Positions 20,640 through 32,149 are shown, numbered from the stretch's first letter. The stretch: 64,000 nt of DNA from Calamus simplicifolius (GCA_900491605.1 UESW01004374.1:808825-872824); one strand, 5' to 3'. Program-made: numbers and translations. The notes: generated from the letters alone by a model not told the origin.

Positions 20640-23600
20640 AAGAATCATGTGTGTTCATACATCATGAATCCTAAAGTTTAAAGTTACTGAAACAAAGAAA
20701 CTAGGTCTAGAGCCATTATATCTATTGACAACTTTGTTAGGTCCTCAAGCTAGGGCTATTAATTCAGCTGACAAACTTCTCTCCATCATCGTTGATACCT
20801 AAAAAATAAAAAGGAATGTTAACAGGTTATTTGATGCTAAATCTATCTATATATTATCTAAGTATATGTCAAACCTGTTTTGAAAGCCATGTAGGAAATA
20901 ACTCGACTAACCATCACGGTTCAATCCTTGGATTAGGTCGAGTACCATGATTAGCTTGTCATTGAGACATTAAAAATTCGCTGCATAAAATTTACTTTTT
21001 TATTTAGAACAAAAAATAAGATATGATATTTAAATGTGAAATGCAATAAATCATACTGACCTACGATAGTCAGATATTATTTCACTATAAAGTAACACAT
21101 AACGATGTGCTTCTGCCATTGATTTATGATCCAATATAATAGTTTCAGTTTTTCCCAAAACTCTACCTGTAGTTGAAAACTTATACAATTATGCATTATG
21201 TACGAAATCACTATACCGTTGAGGTCTATTAAATGTTGTCTCTACACCTTGAAGATATCTTGAAAAAAATATCAAACACTCTTCAGCAATATATCCTTCT
21301 GCAATTGAACCCTCTGGATAGGCTCTGTTTCGTACATAATCTTTCAATCGCACAAGGTACCTACAACATAAATTAATTTTTAAATATAGCATAATTATGA
21401 TGCTACTTTAAAAATTATAGTGTATCGATCAGTAGGATACATCAGCCTCTATAGCATACCTCTCAATAGGATACATCCATCTATAATATACCGGTCCACC
21501 AAGCTTGACTTCCGAAGCTAAGTGAATGAGTAAATGTATCATAATAGTAAAAAATCCAGGAGGAAAAATCTTTTTCATCTGATAAAGTGTAATAATAACA
21601 TTAGACTCCAACTGATCAAGCTCTCCAGGATCAATAACTTTTGAACATAATGCCTTAAAGAATGATGATAGCCGAATTATAACTGCAATAACTTGTTTAG
21701 GCACTGATGATCTTGAAGCTATTGGCAAGATATTTTGCATCAATATGTGACCATCATGACTTTTGAGATTAAAATTTTTATATCTTTAAGATGCACACAC
21801 CTTGAATTGTTTGATGCATATCCATCAGGTACTTTAATATTTTTCAATACTGTAAGAAAATAATTTTTTTCTTAAGGAGACATTGTATAAGATGCAGGAG
21901 GCAAATAAGTTCTATCATTAGCAAGCATAATGGGATGAAGCTCGGTCGGATACCTAATTCTTTTAAATCCAATCGTGCCTTCATGTTATCTTTGGTCTTT
22001 CCATCAAGATTCAACAATGTTCCAAGTAGATAATCACAAACATTCTTCTCTATGTGCATGACATCAAGATTATACCGAATAAGATTATGTTCCCAATAAG
22101 GTAAGTCAAAGAAGATACTTCTTTTCTTCCATAAATGCTTGCTAGGCTGATTTGTACATGTTATATGTACATCTTTCTCATTTTTTTTTCAAAAAAATTA
22201 TCTGAATTTTCAAATACCTGTGCATCCATATTACTAATAATCACTTCTTCTGACAATCTTTCTTCATCATTCCTTCCTCTTTTTTTAGAAGACTTTGAGA
22301 ATTTACCATATATGTAATTGATGGAATCCATTTGTATACGAACATTAGTTCCAGAAGGTAGAATTGGAGCACATCCCAATTCTATGGTACCATCAAATAA
22401 ATCTTTCTGAAAACAAAATGGATGATTTGGTTCTAACCATCGATGATGACCCATATAACAAAATTTTTCTCCATGTTTTAACCAAATTGAATGTGTCGAA
22501 TCTGCACAACAAGGACAAGCAACCCTTCCCTTTGTACTCCAGCCAGATAAATTGGCATATGCTGAAAAATTATTAATAGTCCACAACAAAGCTGCCCGTA
22601 GTTTAAATGTTTCAACATTTGCAGCATCAATTGCATCGACACCTTCCCATAACTGTTTTAATTCCTCTATTAAAGGTTGTAGAAAAATATCAATATCATT
22701 TCCTGGACCCTTATCACCTGGAATAACCATTGACAAGATAAGTGAGGATTGTTTCATGCACAACCATGGTGGTAAATTGTATGGTATTAGAACAACTGGC
22801 CAAGTGCTATATGTAGAATTTAGAGTCCGAAAAGGATTGAAGCCATTTGAAGCTAAACCCATCCGAACATTACGAATATCAGAGGCAAAATCAGAATGCC
22901 TAGTATCAAATGCTTTCCATGCTAGACTATCTGCTAGATGTCTCAACATTCCATCCTTCGTACGGCCTTCATCATGCCATCTCATTAATGAAGCTGTTTT
23001 CGATGATGAATATAGCCTTTTCAATCGAGGAATAAGAGGAAAGTAATGCAATACCTTCGCTGGTTTTTTTGTTTTGTTCGTTACATCATCCCCATCCTCT
23101 TCATGAGTTGTCCATCGTGAAGATCCACAAACATTACATGACTCTCGATCAGCATTTCCACCATGATATAACATACAGTCTTTCGGACAACTATAGATCT
23201 TTTGATATCCAAGATCCAATTTGTTAACAACTTTCTTTGCTTCATAATAAGAGGATGGTAAACAGAGCCTTCTGGAAATGCATCCTTTAGTAATTTGAGG
23301 AGCATGATGAAACTCTTTCCGGACCATCCATTCATATATTTTTTATGAAATAAATGTATAAGAAAAGAGATCTTAGAAAATTTCAAACAACCCAGATATA
23401 ATAGTTCATCTGCATCTTTAATTAAATTATGATACCCAGCTGACTCGGTAGCTAATGATTGCATTTGCTCCTTAACAAATGTTTGTTCCATAAATGTAGA
23501 ACCATCACATATTCCATCTGTTTTATGTATATTAGTTAAACCTCCAAAGTTTTAAACACCATGTCGAAAAGCATATGTGATCAAACATGTCATATCATCT

Positions 23601-23642
23601 CCTACAAGGTTATCTTGCATATTACCAGATCCAAGATCAGAC

Positions 23643-24221
23643 TGTTGGGTGCTCCCTCCAAGTGGGAAGGGAACCGGCCCATGATAACAAATTGCATCAC
23701 AGTTTGTTACGGAGCTATTTTCAAAAAGGGAAAAGAAACTCGAAAATAAAGTAGGGGGAGAGAGATCCGTATGTGGCAGATACGAGTGAAGAAAAATCCC
23801 AGATTGGGGGGAGAGAACTGTGTGCGGCCTGAGAGAGATCCAGAGAAGCCCAGGCTTGGGAGAAATCCTGTGCAACCTCAGGAGGTCGATACGGACGAGT
23901 CTGAGAGCAGATTTGGGGGCACGGAAGAGCAACCACACGTTGGTGAGATCCTTCTTGTACCCACATCAATTAGGAGAAAAGTTGTAATCTTTTATTAAGA
24001 TTAGTGAAGTGCTCTCGGAATTTGCCCCGTGGTTTTTCCCTTTCACATTGGAGGGGTTTTCACGTAAATTTGGTGTTTTTGTGTGGTGTTTATTTTTATT
24101 CCGCATATTCTGTGATTGTGGTAGATCGGTATATTTTTCTGTGATTGTGCACGCATAGTTTTTTCATTAAAACATGTTCCGCATATTTGTTCTGAGGGTG
24201 ATTGAGGGTGTATTCCCAACA
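23643..24221 (+). repeat. 5' LTR of nested copia, copy A
   Basis: 579 bp, TGTTGGG to CCCAACA. Compared by eye with the 3' LTR it has about twenty differences, roughly 3%. It would contain the element's promoter; no TATA box was assigned. Confidence 0.93.
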
Positions 24222-24225
24222 ATTG

Positions 24226-24238
24226 TGGTATCAGAGCC
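24226..24238 (+). promoter_or_regulatory. tRNA primer-binding site, nested copia, copy A
   Basis: TGGTATCAGAGCC, four bases after the LTR end, matches the 3' end complement of plant initiator Met-tRNA. It is where minus-strand DNA synthesis would start. Confidence 0.92.
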
Positions 24239-24278
24239 TGGTTGCAAGCCCAGAACAAATTATTTGAGCGTGCCACAG

Positions 24279-27200
24279 ATGGATTCTACCACTAATACTA
24301 GCAGGATGATTAGTCTCAATGGCAGTAATTGGTTGATTTGGAAACCAAAGATGATGGATCTCTTGTATTGCAAAGATTTAGCCAAGCCGATTGAGAAGAT
24401 GGGAGAGAAGCCAGAAAAATATGATGATGAAGATTGGGCTACTATGGATAGAAAAGCAATCAGTGTCATCAGGCAATGGGTGGATGACACAGTATTCCAT
24501 CATATTTCAAATGAAACCTCAGCCTATGAACTATGGAAGAAGTTAGAAGGGTTGTATGAGAGGAAAACTGCCGGAAACAAAGCATACTTAATCAGAAAGC
24601 TTGTAAATCTGAAGTACAAGCCGGGAAAATCAATTGCAGAGCACCTAAATGAGATGAAGAGCATTGTGAACCAGCTGGCCACAATGAAGATGCTTATGGA
24701 AGATGAACTTCAGGCACTCCTGTTGTTGAGTTCTCTACCTGATAGTTGGGAGACACTGATGGTGTCATTGAGTAACTCCGCCCCTGATGGAGTTATCACC
24801 ATGAGTCAGGCTACTAGCAGCTTGCTCAATGAGGAGGAAAGAAGGAAGGGAACTGGAGAGTCTCAAACACAGACAGATGTACTTGTCACAGAGGGCAGAG
24901 GGAGACAGTTTACTAGAAAAGAAAACAACAGAGGCAGAAGCAAATCCAGACCAAGGAAGGAAATCGAATGCTACCATTGTCATAAGAAAGGACACTACAA
25001 AAGTGAATGTAGACTGCTAAAGAAGAAGAACAATGAAGGCGGTAAGGCAGAAGATAAGAAAGATAGAGAGGTAGCAGCAGTTGCCTCAGGAGAAGACATC
25101 ATTCTATTTACAGAATGTGTTGATCAGTGCTTAGCCACCACATCAAATCAGGTTGATTGGGTGGTGGATACTGGAGCTTCTTATCATGCCACACCCAGGA
25201 GAGAGTTCTTCACATCCTACAGGATAGGTGATCTTGGTGTGATCCGAATGGGAAACAATGGTGTTTCCAAAATATGTGGGATAGGAGAAGTAGTGGTCCA
25301 GACCCGTGAAGGCAGCAGATTGATACTCAAAGAGGTCAGACATGTTCCAGATCTCAGGATGAATCTCATCTCAGCAGGCAAGCTAGATGAAGAGGGATAT
25401 GTTAGCCAGTTTGGGGGAGATCAATGGAAGTTAATCAAAGGTGCTATGGTGATTACCAAAGGACAGAGATCATGCACATTATACAAGTTGTAGTCCAGTT
25501 TGGTTAGGGGAGAGGTATGCGCAGCAGAGCATGATACTGCAGATTTGTGGCACAAGAGATTAGGCCATATTGGCGGGAAGGGATTGCAAACTCTCGTCAG
25601 GGCAGGGGTCTTACCAGAGATACAGGACAGAGTTCTCAGTGATTGTACCCACTGTGTGGTGGGTAAGCAGCACAGGGTGACATTTCAGAGTAGCTCCAAG
25701 AAGAAGACTGGCCTTTTGGAGCAAGTGTACTCAGATGTGTGCGGACCCATGAGGGAGAAGACCTTAGGAGGAGCCTCATATTTTGTCACATTTATAGATG
25801 ATGCTTCCAGAAAGGTGTGGGTTTTTGTTTTAAAGTCCAAGGACCAGGTGGCAGCAGTTTTTGAGTTTTTCCACAGGCTTGTGGAGAGGCAGACAGGAAA
25901 GAAGTTGAGATGCATTCGTACAGACAATGGGGGAGAGTACATAGGAGTCTTTCACCAGTACTGCAGAGCACAAGGCATCAGACATGAGCAAACAGTGCCA
26001 AAGACTCCACAGGAGAATGGAGTAGCTGAGAGAATGAACAGGACAATAGTGGAGAGAGTCAGGTGCATGCTCTCCCAGTCCAAGTTGCCCAAGAGCTTTT
26101 GGGGGGAGGCAGTCCAGACAGCATGTTATTTGATAAATAGATCTCCCTCATCAGCTCTAGATGGAGAGGTGCCAGAGAAGGTGTGGACAGGCAAGAATGT
26201 CAGATATGATTATCTAAGGATTTTTGGCTGCAGGGCATTTGTGCATGTGCCTAAGGATGAGAGGACAAAGTTAGATGACAAGACAAGACAATGTATCTTT
26301 CTGGGGTTTGGTGATGAGCAGTTTGGCTATAAGCTGTGGGACCCAGTTGATAGGAAGGTAGTCAGGAGCAGAGATGTCATATTCTATGAGGATCAAACCA
26401 TAGAAGACATCAAGAGGGCAGAGCATCAGTCTGAGTCAGATATGTATGGCCCAGTAGATATAGAGCCTGTCAGTCCTCCAGCAGTTCATGCAGATGAGCC
26501 AGAGAAACAGCCAGTACAGGGTGCAGATGAGCAGCAGCCTACACCTATTGAGGATACAGATCAGGAGATTCAGATCCCTGAGGAGGAGCTACCGACAGAG
26601 GTGAGGAGATCCACGAGAGCAAGGCAACCATCTAGTCGGTATTCAGTGCATGAATATATCATGTTGACAGATGCAGATGAGCCAGAGTCATATGAGGCGG
26701 CCCATGTCAGTGAGCAGCGGGAGCAGTGGCAGAGAGCTATGCAGGAGGAGATGGACTCTCTTCTGCATAATCATACATATGACTTGGTAGCTAGGCCCAA
26801 GGGGAGAAAGGTACTCAGAAACAAGTGGGTCTACAAGGTAAAGGCAGAAGAGAAAAGCTCACAGCCTAGATATAAAGCACGACTAGTTGTGAAGGGCTTT
26901 GCACAAAAGAAGGGAGTTGATTTCGATGAGATATTTCTCCAGTAGTGAAGATGACCTCAATCAGGACGGTGTTAGGATTGGCAGCTAGCATGAACATGGA
27001 GGTAGAGCAGTTGGATGTGAAGACAGCATTCTTGCACGGTGACTTAGAGGAAGAGGTCTATATGGAGCAGCCTGAAGGTTTCAAGGTGAAAGGCAAGGAG
27101 CACATGGTGTGCAGACTCAGAAAGAGTCTGTATGGTCTCAAGCAGGCGCCCCGGCAGTGGTACAGAAAGTTTGAGGCTTTCATGGTACAGGTTGGTTATA

Positions 27201-28243
27201 AAAGAACAACCACAGATCATTGTGTCTTCATTAGAAGGTTCCCTGGAGGTGATTTTATCATCCTTCTCTTATATGTGGATGATATGTTGATTGTTGGGCA
27301 GGACTCCAGCAAGATTGCCACACTGAAGAAGGAGTTAGGGAAAGCTTTTGATATGAAGGATATGGGGCCAGTGAAACAAATATTGGGGATGCATGTATTC
27401 AGGGATAGACAAGCATGCAGGTTATGGTTGTCCCAGAAGAAATACATAGAGAAGGTGCTTCAGAGATTCAGCATGAGCAATGCCAAGTCAGTGGCATGTC
27501 CACTAGCTGGACACTTCAAGCTGAGTTCAGAGCAGAGCCCAGCCTCAGAGGAAGAGAAGCAGGAGATGAAGAGAGTCCCTTATGCCTCAGCCGTGGGTAG
27601 TCTTATGTATGCTATGGTCTGTACCCGACCAGACTTAGCATATGCAGTTGGCTTAGTGAGCAGGTTCCTAGCGAATCCAGGAAAGGAGCATTGGGCAGCA
27701 GTCAAGTGGATCATGAGGTACTTGAGAGGTACAACTAGCTTGAGTCTTTGTTATGGACAGGGAGAACCTGTGTTACAGACATATACAGATGCAGATATGG
27801 CAGGAGATGTTGACTCCAGGAAGTCCACATCCGGTTACTTGGTTACATTTGCAGGAGGTGTAATTTCATGGCAGTCCAAGTTACAGAAGTGTGTTGCATT
27901 ATCGTCCACAGAGGCCGAGTACATAGCAGTGACAGAAGGATGCAAGGAGATATTGTGGCTGAAGAGATTTTTTCAGGAGCTGGGTGTTAGACATGATACT
28001 TATGTGGTCTATTATGACAATCAGAGCACTATTCACCTGAGCAAGAATCCGACTTTTCACTCTAAGTCGAAGCACATTGATATGCGTTATCACTGGATCA
28101 GACATGTCCTGGAAGAGAAGTAGTTGCTGTTGGAGAAGATCCATACAGATGATAATGGGTCAGATATAATGACAAAGTCATTACCTATCAAGAAGGTTGA
28201 AGCTTGTAGAAAGAAAGCAGGCTTGGTGGATTTCCCCACGTAG
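24279..28243 (+). pseudogene. Copia gag-pol polyprotein, broken, copy A
   Basis: The start chosen is ATG 24279, the first after the primer site, giving MDSTTNTSRMISLNGSNW, the usual copia Gag start. In order: Gag with zinc knuckle CYHCHKKGHYKSEC (about 24970-25015), protease WVVDTGASYHATP, integrase zinc region (HKRLGHIG, CTHCVVGKQ) and catalytic part (SDVCGP, TDNGGEY, PQENGVAERMNRT), reverse transcriptase with LLYVDDM, and RNase H (TDADMAGD, SSTEAEYIA). Lesions are an in-frame TAG at 25491-25493 between protease and integrase, a one-base loss near 26936 early in the reverse transcriptase, and a TAG at 28121-28123 that cuts off the last 40 or so codons, including DIMTKSLP. The last one is shared with copy B; the first two are not. 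Confidence 0.93.
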
Positions 28244-28260
28244 TCGGGAGGGGGAGATAT

Positions 28261-28839
28261 TGTTGGGTGCTCCCTCACGTGGGGAGGGAACCGACCCATG
28301 ATAACAAACTGCATCACAGTTTGTTACGGAGCTGTTTTCAAAAAGGGAAAAGAAACTCAAAATAAAGTAGGGGGAGAAAGATCTGTATGTGGCAGATACG
28401 AGAGAAGAAAAATCCCAGATTGGGGGGGAGAGAACTGTATGCGGCCTGAGAGAGATCTAGAGAAGCCCAGGCTTGGGAGAAATCCTGTGCAACCTCAGGA
28501 GGTCGATACGGACGAGTCTGAGAGCAGATTTGGGGGCATGGAAGAGCAACCACACGTTGGTGAGATCCTTCTTGTACCCACATCAATTAGGAGAAAAGTT
28601 GTAATCTTTTATTAAGATTAGTGAAGTGCTCTCGGAATTTACCCCATGATTTTTCCCTTTCACATTGGAGGGGTTTTCCACGTAAATTTGGTATTTTTGT
28701 GTGGTGTTTATTTTTATTCCGCATATTCTGTGATTGTGGTAGATCGGTATATTTTTCTGTGATTGTGCACGCATAGTTTTTTCATTAAAACACGTTCCGC
28801 ATATTTGTTCTGATGGTGATTGAGGGTGTATTCCCAACA
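28261..28839 (+). repeat. 3' LTR of nested copia, copy A
   Basis: 579 bp, preceded by the polypurine tract at about 28245-28259 and followed by the target duplication CAGAC at 28840-28844. Confidence 0.93.
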
Positions 28840-29100
28840 CAGACGAGAAGGGTTGATTACTTGATAATGGCAACATACATTCTCCATGAAAAACCCATCG
28901 AGTATAACCTTTTGCAAAACCATTCAATATCAAATGTTCTTCAACGGTTTGTGGATCTAGCCAAGAACTGTTAACATATCGTCGACACAGACATGAAATC
29001 TTTTTATTCAAACTACTTTTATCCATACCAAATTTAATGAAATCACGAACTCCAAATATTCTTTCGTATTTTTCGGTTTATTTATCCAACTTTTATCCAT

Positions 29101-29990
29101 TTTATGATAAATGATCGATAAACAACCAACTTTTATCCAATATCCTGCATGTATTTCATCATCATAAGTGTTCAACATTTAGTAGCATAGGCATATGTCA
29201 AAATAAATAGCATAAAATGAGGAAATTAAAAAAGCATAAAATGAGGAAGAAAGAAATGAAGAAAAGTGACAAATAGGGATAATTAAATGCCAAATCAATG
29301 TCTCTCATACTAAAAAATATTCTTTGCTCTCATAAACAGCATTACTAGAATTGAATCCGTAGCCAGGTCTATCCTTGTTATTTCTAATCTTTTCCACTGG
29401 ATTAATACAATCCACGAATGCCATAACGTTGTTCACTGCCATATGTTCTTTTATTTTAGGTCGTTAACTAGAGTCACTATCTGTATTATTCTCTCTCACT
29501 CTCTTTTGGCAGGGCCACAAAAACTGTTGAACAGCAAAAATAACTAAGATAAAACAAGGTTCTATTTTGTCTATACTTCAAAAAAGAGTTCATGTGTTTA
29601 ATAGGCTTTTTATATGGAACAGAACAAACAGAAATAAAGCAATATTTTTTGCACATCATCTTGGAAACAATTAAGACCAATGGAATGATGAATGATAGAT
29701 AATCAAGCGCAACCTCTCAAAGCTCTCAAAGCATTCATGTTTTGAACCCACGATATTCATATCACAATGAAACAGCCTTACCATCGAATCAAGGCCCACC
29801 TCTTAACAAGTATATGACAGATTGCTCTTTTTCTTGAATCATATTCATGTTATTTCTAAGAAATGAAAGCTTACTGAAGTATATGGATCCTCACTTACAC
29901 TGACAGCTATCACTTGCAATGACATGAAGGGAGTGAAAAGATCAGCAACAACTACCAAACCAAGTACACTCCTTAGGGCAAAGAACTTGG
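29101..29990. other. Spacer between CACTA transposase and kinase relic, copy A
   Basis: The first part is AT-rich with a repeated AGCATAAAATGAGGAA (about 29208-29250) and should contain the lost CACTA 5' end. From about 29500 on it may be the 3' UTR of the minus-strand kinase relic. No gene seen. Confidence 0.4.
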
Positions 29991-30428
29991 CTAAAAAAGC
30001 TCAAACTTCACATCTTTGCTATTACTACTGAAATCCAAGCACTTACCTTCCTTCTTAGTCATTGCAACTGGAGTCCCAACAACATAACTTCTTGGTGTTT
30101 TAGGTGGCAAAGTACAATGGATCAGAGCCCAGTTCAGCCCATCAAAGAATGGGTGCTGCTTTAATCTCCATAGCCCCTCTGATTGACCCTAGCCTATTCT
30201 CAGGCTCCTTTACCGGCAATCCTCTAATCAAAGATCCCTTGTATGAAGGATAATACCCGGGCTCTCAAGAAACTTCAAACTCTGAGAGACCACATTAGAC
30301 AAAATTTCTTCATTCCCGGTCCCTTCAAAGCTGTCCTACCAAAACATGGTTCATATAGAAATATTCCAAAGATCCACCTACCAACAGCACTTCCACGTCC
30401 ATCTCCTCCAATAATTTGGGGGCCAGGT
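29991..30428 (-). pseudogene. AGCVIII protein kinase C-terminal fragment, decayed, copy A
   Basis: Read on the minus strand: IIGGDGRGSAVGRWIFGIFL (kinase subdomain IX region, normally VDWWTFGIFLYE), then in a shifted frame SNVVSQSLKF and HTRDL, then VKEPENRLGSIRGAMEIK and HPFFDGLNWALIHC with PPKTPRSY, hallmarks of plant AGCVIII (D6PK/PINOID-type) kinases. The frame ends with KFELF and a stop at 29991-29993; an FxxF end is the PDK1-docking motif of AGC kinases. Frameshifts and stops (near 30315 and 30210) kill it. Everything upstream of subdomain VIII is cut off here by the copia LTR at 30429; a little more is seen at 62408-62460. The exact kinase subgroup is not determined. Confidence 0.8.
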
Positions 30429-30728
30429 TGTTGGAAGAGGAGAAGATATTTTCTTTTAGGCAAATTTCTGGATTCTTTCTAATTTTTCATGTACTGAAAC
30501 GTGAAGGGATACATGGCCTTTTATAATTACAAAATGACTCTTGGTCTTCCACAATACTTAATTCAGAATAGCAACTTCCTATGCAATTAAATAACAACAA
30601 TTTTCTATGCAATTAAATAACAGCAATTTCCTATGCAGTAATTAAATAATATCAACTTCCTATGCAGCAATTAAATAACAACAACTTCCTATGCAGCAAT
30701 TTTCAACAATCAAGTTTAGTTTCCAACA
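30429..30728 (-). repeat. 3' LTR of the truncated copia, copy A
   Basis: 300 bp with termini TGTTGGAA and TTCCAACA. It is nearly identical to the LTRs at 57789-58088 and 62108-62407. It contains a short tandem repeat of CTATGCAATTAAATAACA-like units. Confidence 0.93.
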
Positions 30729-30735
30729 CCCCCCT

Positions 30736-31431
30736 TTAAACTTGATTCTTCATGACTCCAAGCATGCTTCTCAACTTCTTGAACTCTTCTTCCTTGAGGG
30801 CTTTTGTGAAGATATCAGCTACTTGATCTTTTGTTGAAATGTGGAGAAGTTGTACTTCTTGATTTTTGATACAATCTCGAATGAAGTGAAATCTTGTATC
30901 AATATGCTTACTTCGATCATGGAAGACTGGATTTTTTGCAAGTTGTATAGCAGATTTATTATCAACAAAAATGTTGGTTGGCTCTTCATGTGAAATCTTC
31001 ATTTCTTGTAGTAGTCTTTGAAGCCAAAGTGCATGACAAACACAATTTGCTGCAGCAACATACTCTGCTTCACATGATGAAAGTGTAACAATTTGTTGTT
31101 TCTTTGAAGACCATGTAAATGCTGCACTTCCAATATAAAAGGCAAATCTACATGTACTTTTTCTATCATCAATATCTCCTTTGATATATCGAAGGATTCT
31201 TTTTGCAACAAATAAATGATCCATTCTTGGCTTCTCCATGTAACGACTTATAACTCCAACACTATAAGCAATATCCGGCCTTGTATTTGTAAGATATCTT
31301 AAGCTTCCAACCAAACTTTTATAATATGTTGGATTGACAAGATCTCCTTCTCCATCTTTACTTAATTTAGTATTGTATTCAATTGGGGTTGTGCTTGAAT
31401 TGTAATTCTTCATCTTGAATTTCTCCAAAAA
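30736..31431 (-). pseudogene. Copia reverse transcriptase/RNase H 3' remnant, copy A
   Basis: The 230 codons up to the stop near the polypurine tract show SLRYLTNTRPDIAYSVG, RILRYIKGDIDDRKST, LSSCEAEYVAA, DNKSAIQLAKNPVFHD and KHIDTRFHFIRD. RYIKG is followed directly by DIDDRKS, so the stretch holding the first RNase H aspartate is absent, as in copy B. Cys-Arg replaces Ser-Gly after KST. The upstream part of pol, integrase and gag are missing. Confidence 0.9.
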
Positions 31432-31737
31432 ATATAAAAAAAATATTTTTAAATTTAGATTCTATTATATTTTATTATTTTTAAAAATATTTTTAAATAA
31501 TTTGATGACAAATATTAAAAAAATGTGACTACTAATCTAATATTTTATTATATGAGTTTTAACTTCTCAAGTAAGCTGATTTTAGACAATCAACCTTGTC
31601 TCTTTAGATCATCAATCAAAACTCTTTATATAGGTCGAGCTGAATTAGCTTAGCTATTTAGGTCAACTAATTTAGCTCATTAACCATAACTCTTTAGACT
31701 AGGTAATTTCAAAATTGTAGTCGTAGCTTTTCATTTC
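31432..31737. other. Filler at the duplication junction
   Basis: About 306 bp joins copy A (inside a copia gene) to copy B. It matches neither flank: not the continuation of the copia element seen after 58793, nor the sequence left of 2137. The first 130 bp are almost pure A/T; the rest has repeated CTCTTTAGA and TAATTTAGCT-like words. Its origin is unknown. Confidence 0.7.
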
Positions 31738-32149
31738 TTTATAGCTGTTTATGCAATAATATTTATGCATTTCTAGTTATTTACAATTATTATTTCTTGA
31801 TTATTTACATTCTGCTTCAAATTGAATGATGCATTAAATATGTAATGCTAGATAGAAACTCTTGTTGTATTATTATTTAATTTTCAGCAACAAATTAGTA
31901 GTTTCAACGATTTATATTTTAGTCTTCACAAACATTTATATTCGACATAATAATCTTAAGAAGTCAGTGACTATATATATAGAACACTATTTCTATATAT
32001 GTATAATTGACAAGAAGTTAAGAATAACAAGCATAAGTTCGATTATCTTCGGATTTCCATATTATTAATCACAGCACTATAACCTTTAGACTCGTTTGAG
32101 AATTTGTAAGACTTAGTCTTGCAAATTTTAAATTGTCCTGGTGGACAGT

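Larger units (their letters stand above)
23643..28839 (+). mobile_element. Ty1/copia LTR retrotransposon nested in the CACTA, copy A
   Basis: It is 5197 bp with 579-bp LTRs starting TGTTGGG and ending CCCAACA, flanked by the 5-bp target duplication CAGAC (23638-23642 and 28840-28844). The primer-binding site TGGTATCAGAGCC is at 24226-24238, complementary to initiator methionine tRNA as is usual in plant copia elements. A polypurine tract GGGAGGGGGAGATA precedes the 3' LTR. The structure is complete but the polyprotein is broken. The same insertion with the same duplication is present in copy B. Confidence 0.96.
17386..29100 (-). mobile_element. CACTA (En/Spm) transposon, minus strand, with nested copia, copy A
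   Basis: The left terminus CACTACAGTAAATTTAAGG begins at 17386 and is followed by subterminal repeats (17400-17832), TNPA-like exons (18282-18860) and a TNP2 gene (about 20640-29100), all read leftward. A Ty1/copia element (23643-28839) sits inside TNP2. The right terminus (complement of CACTACAG) was not found right of 29100, so the 5' end is lost or too changed. The listed end is the transposase start codon. Confidence 0.85.
20640..29100 (-). pseudogene. CACTA TNP2-type transposase split by a copia element, copy A
   Basis: The start codon is at 29100. The N-terminal part (29100-28840) shows RRYVNSSWLDPQTVEEHLIL and TRWVFHGEC. After the copia insertion the gene resumes at 23642 with MQDNLVGDDMTCL, then CPKDCMLYHGG, CNVCGSSRW, HYFPLIPRLKRLY, FLQPLIEELKQLW, LSGWSTKGRVACP, YNLDVMHIEKNV and IFPPGFFTIMIHL (DUF4218 part, 21700-21430). 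RYLVRLKDYVRNRAYPEGSI follows (21360-21290), then a weaker tail (DDGEKFVS, GPNKVVNRYN) to about 20640. Lesions private to copy A include a missing base near 23265, one near 21953 and a 4-bp loss near 29057. It cannot yield a working transposase. Confidence 0.86.
2137..31431. repeat. Large direct tandem duplication, copy A (about 29.3 kb)
   Basis: This block matches 31738-58793 in order and orientation. The coordinate offset is about 29.6 kb at its left end and 27.36 kb after the internal deletion in copy B's first transposase. Shared content is the plus-strand CACTA element, the minisatellite, the CACTA 3' fragment, the P450 gene, the minus-strand CACTA with nested copia, the kinase relic and the left LTR of a second copia. 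Copy A ends abruptly inside the reverse transcriptase/RNase H part of that copia, where copy B continues. The left edge is near 2137. Confidence 0.95.
30429..31431 (-). mobile_element. Truncated minus-strand Ty1/copia element, copy A
   Basis: Only the 3' LTR (30429-30728, left side) and about 700 bp of the 3' coding part remain. The left target site CAGGT (30424-30428) is intact. Similarity to the full element in copy B stops at 31431, inside reverse transcriptase, and unrelated AT-rich sequence follows. The break is the right edge of the duplicated block. Confidence 0.93.

Noticed and set aside
22552..23046. 164-codon plus-strand frame, repeated at 49909-50403
   Set aside because: It is the reverse shadow of the TNP2 transposase core, which has clear family motifs on the minus strand.
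31432..31737. Junction filler as the missing 5' end of the first CACTA
   Set aside because: No CACTACAAG terminus and no subterminal motif are present, and it has no counterpart left of 2137.
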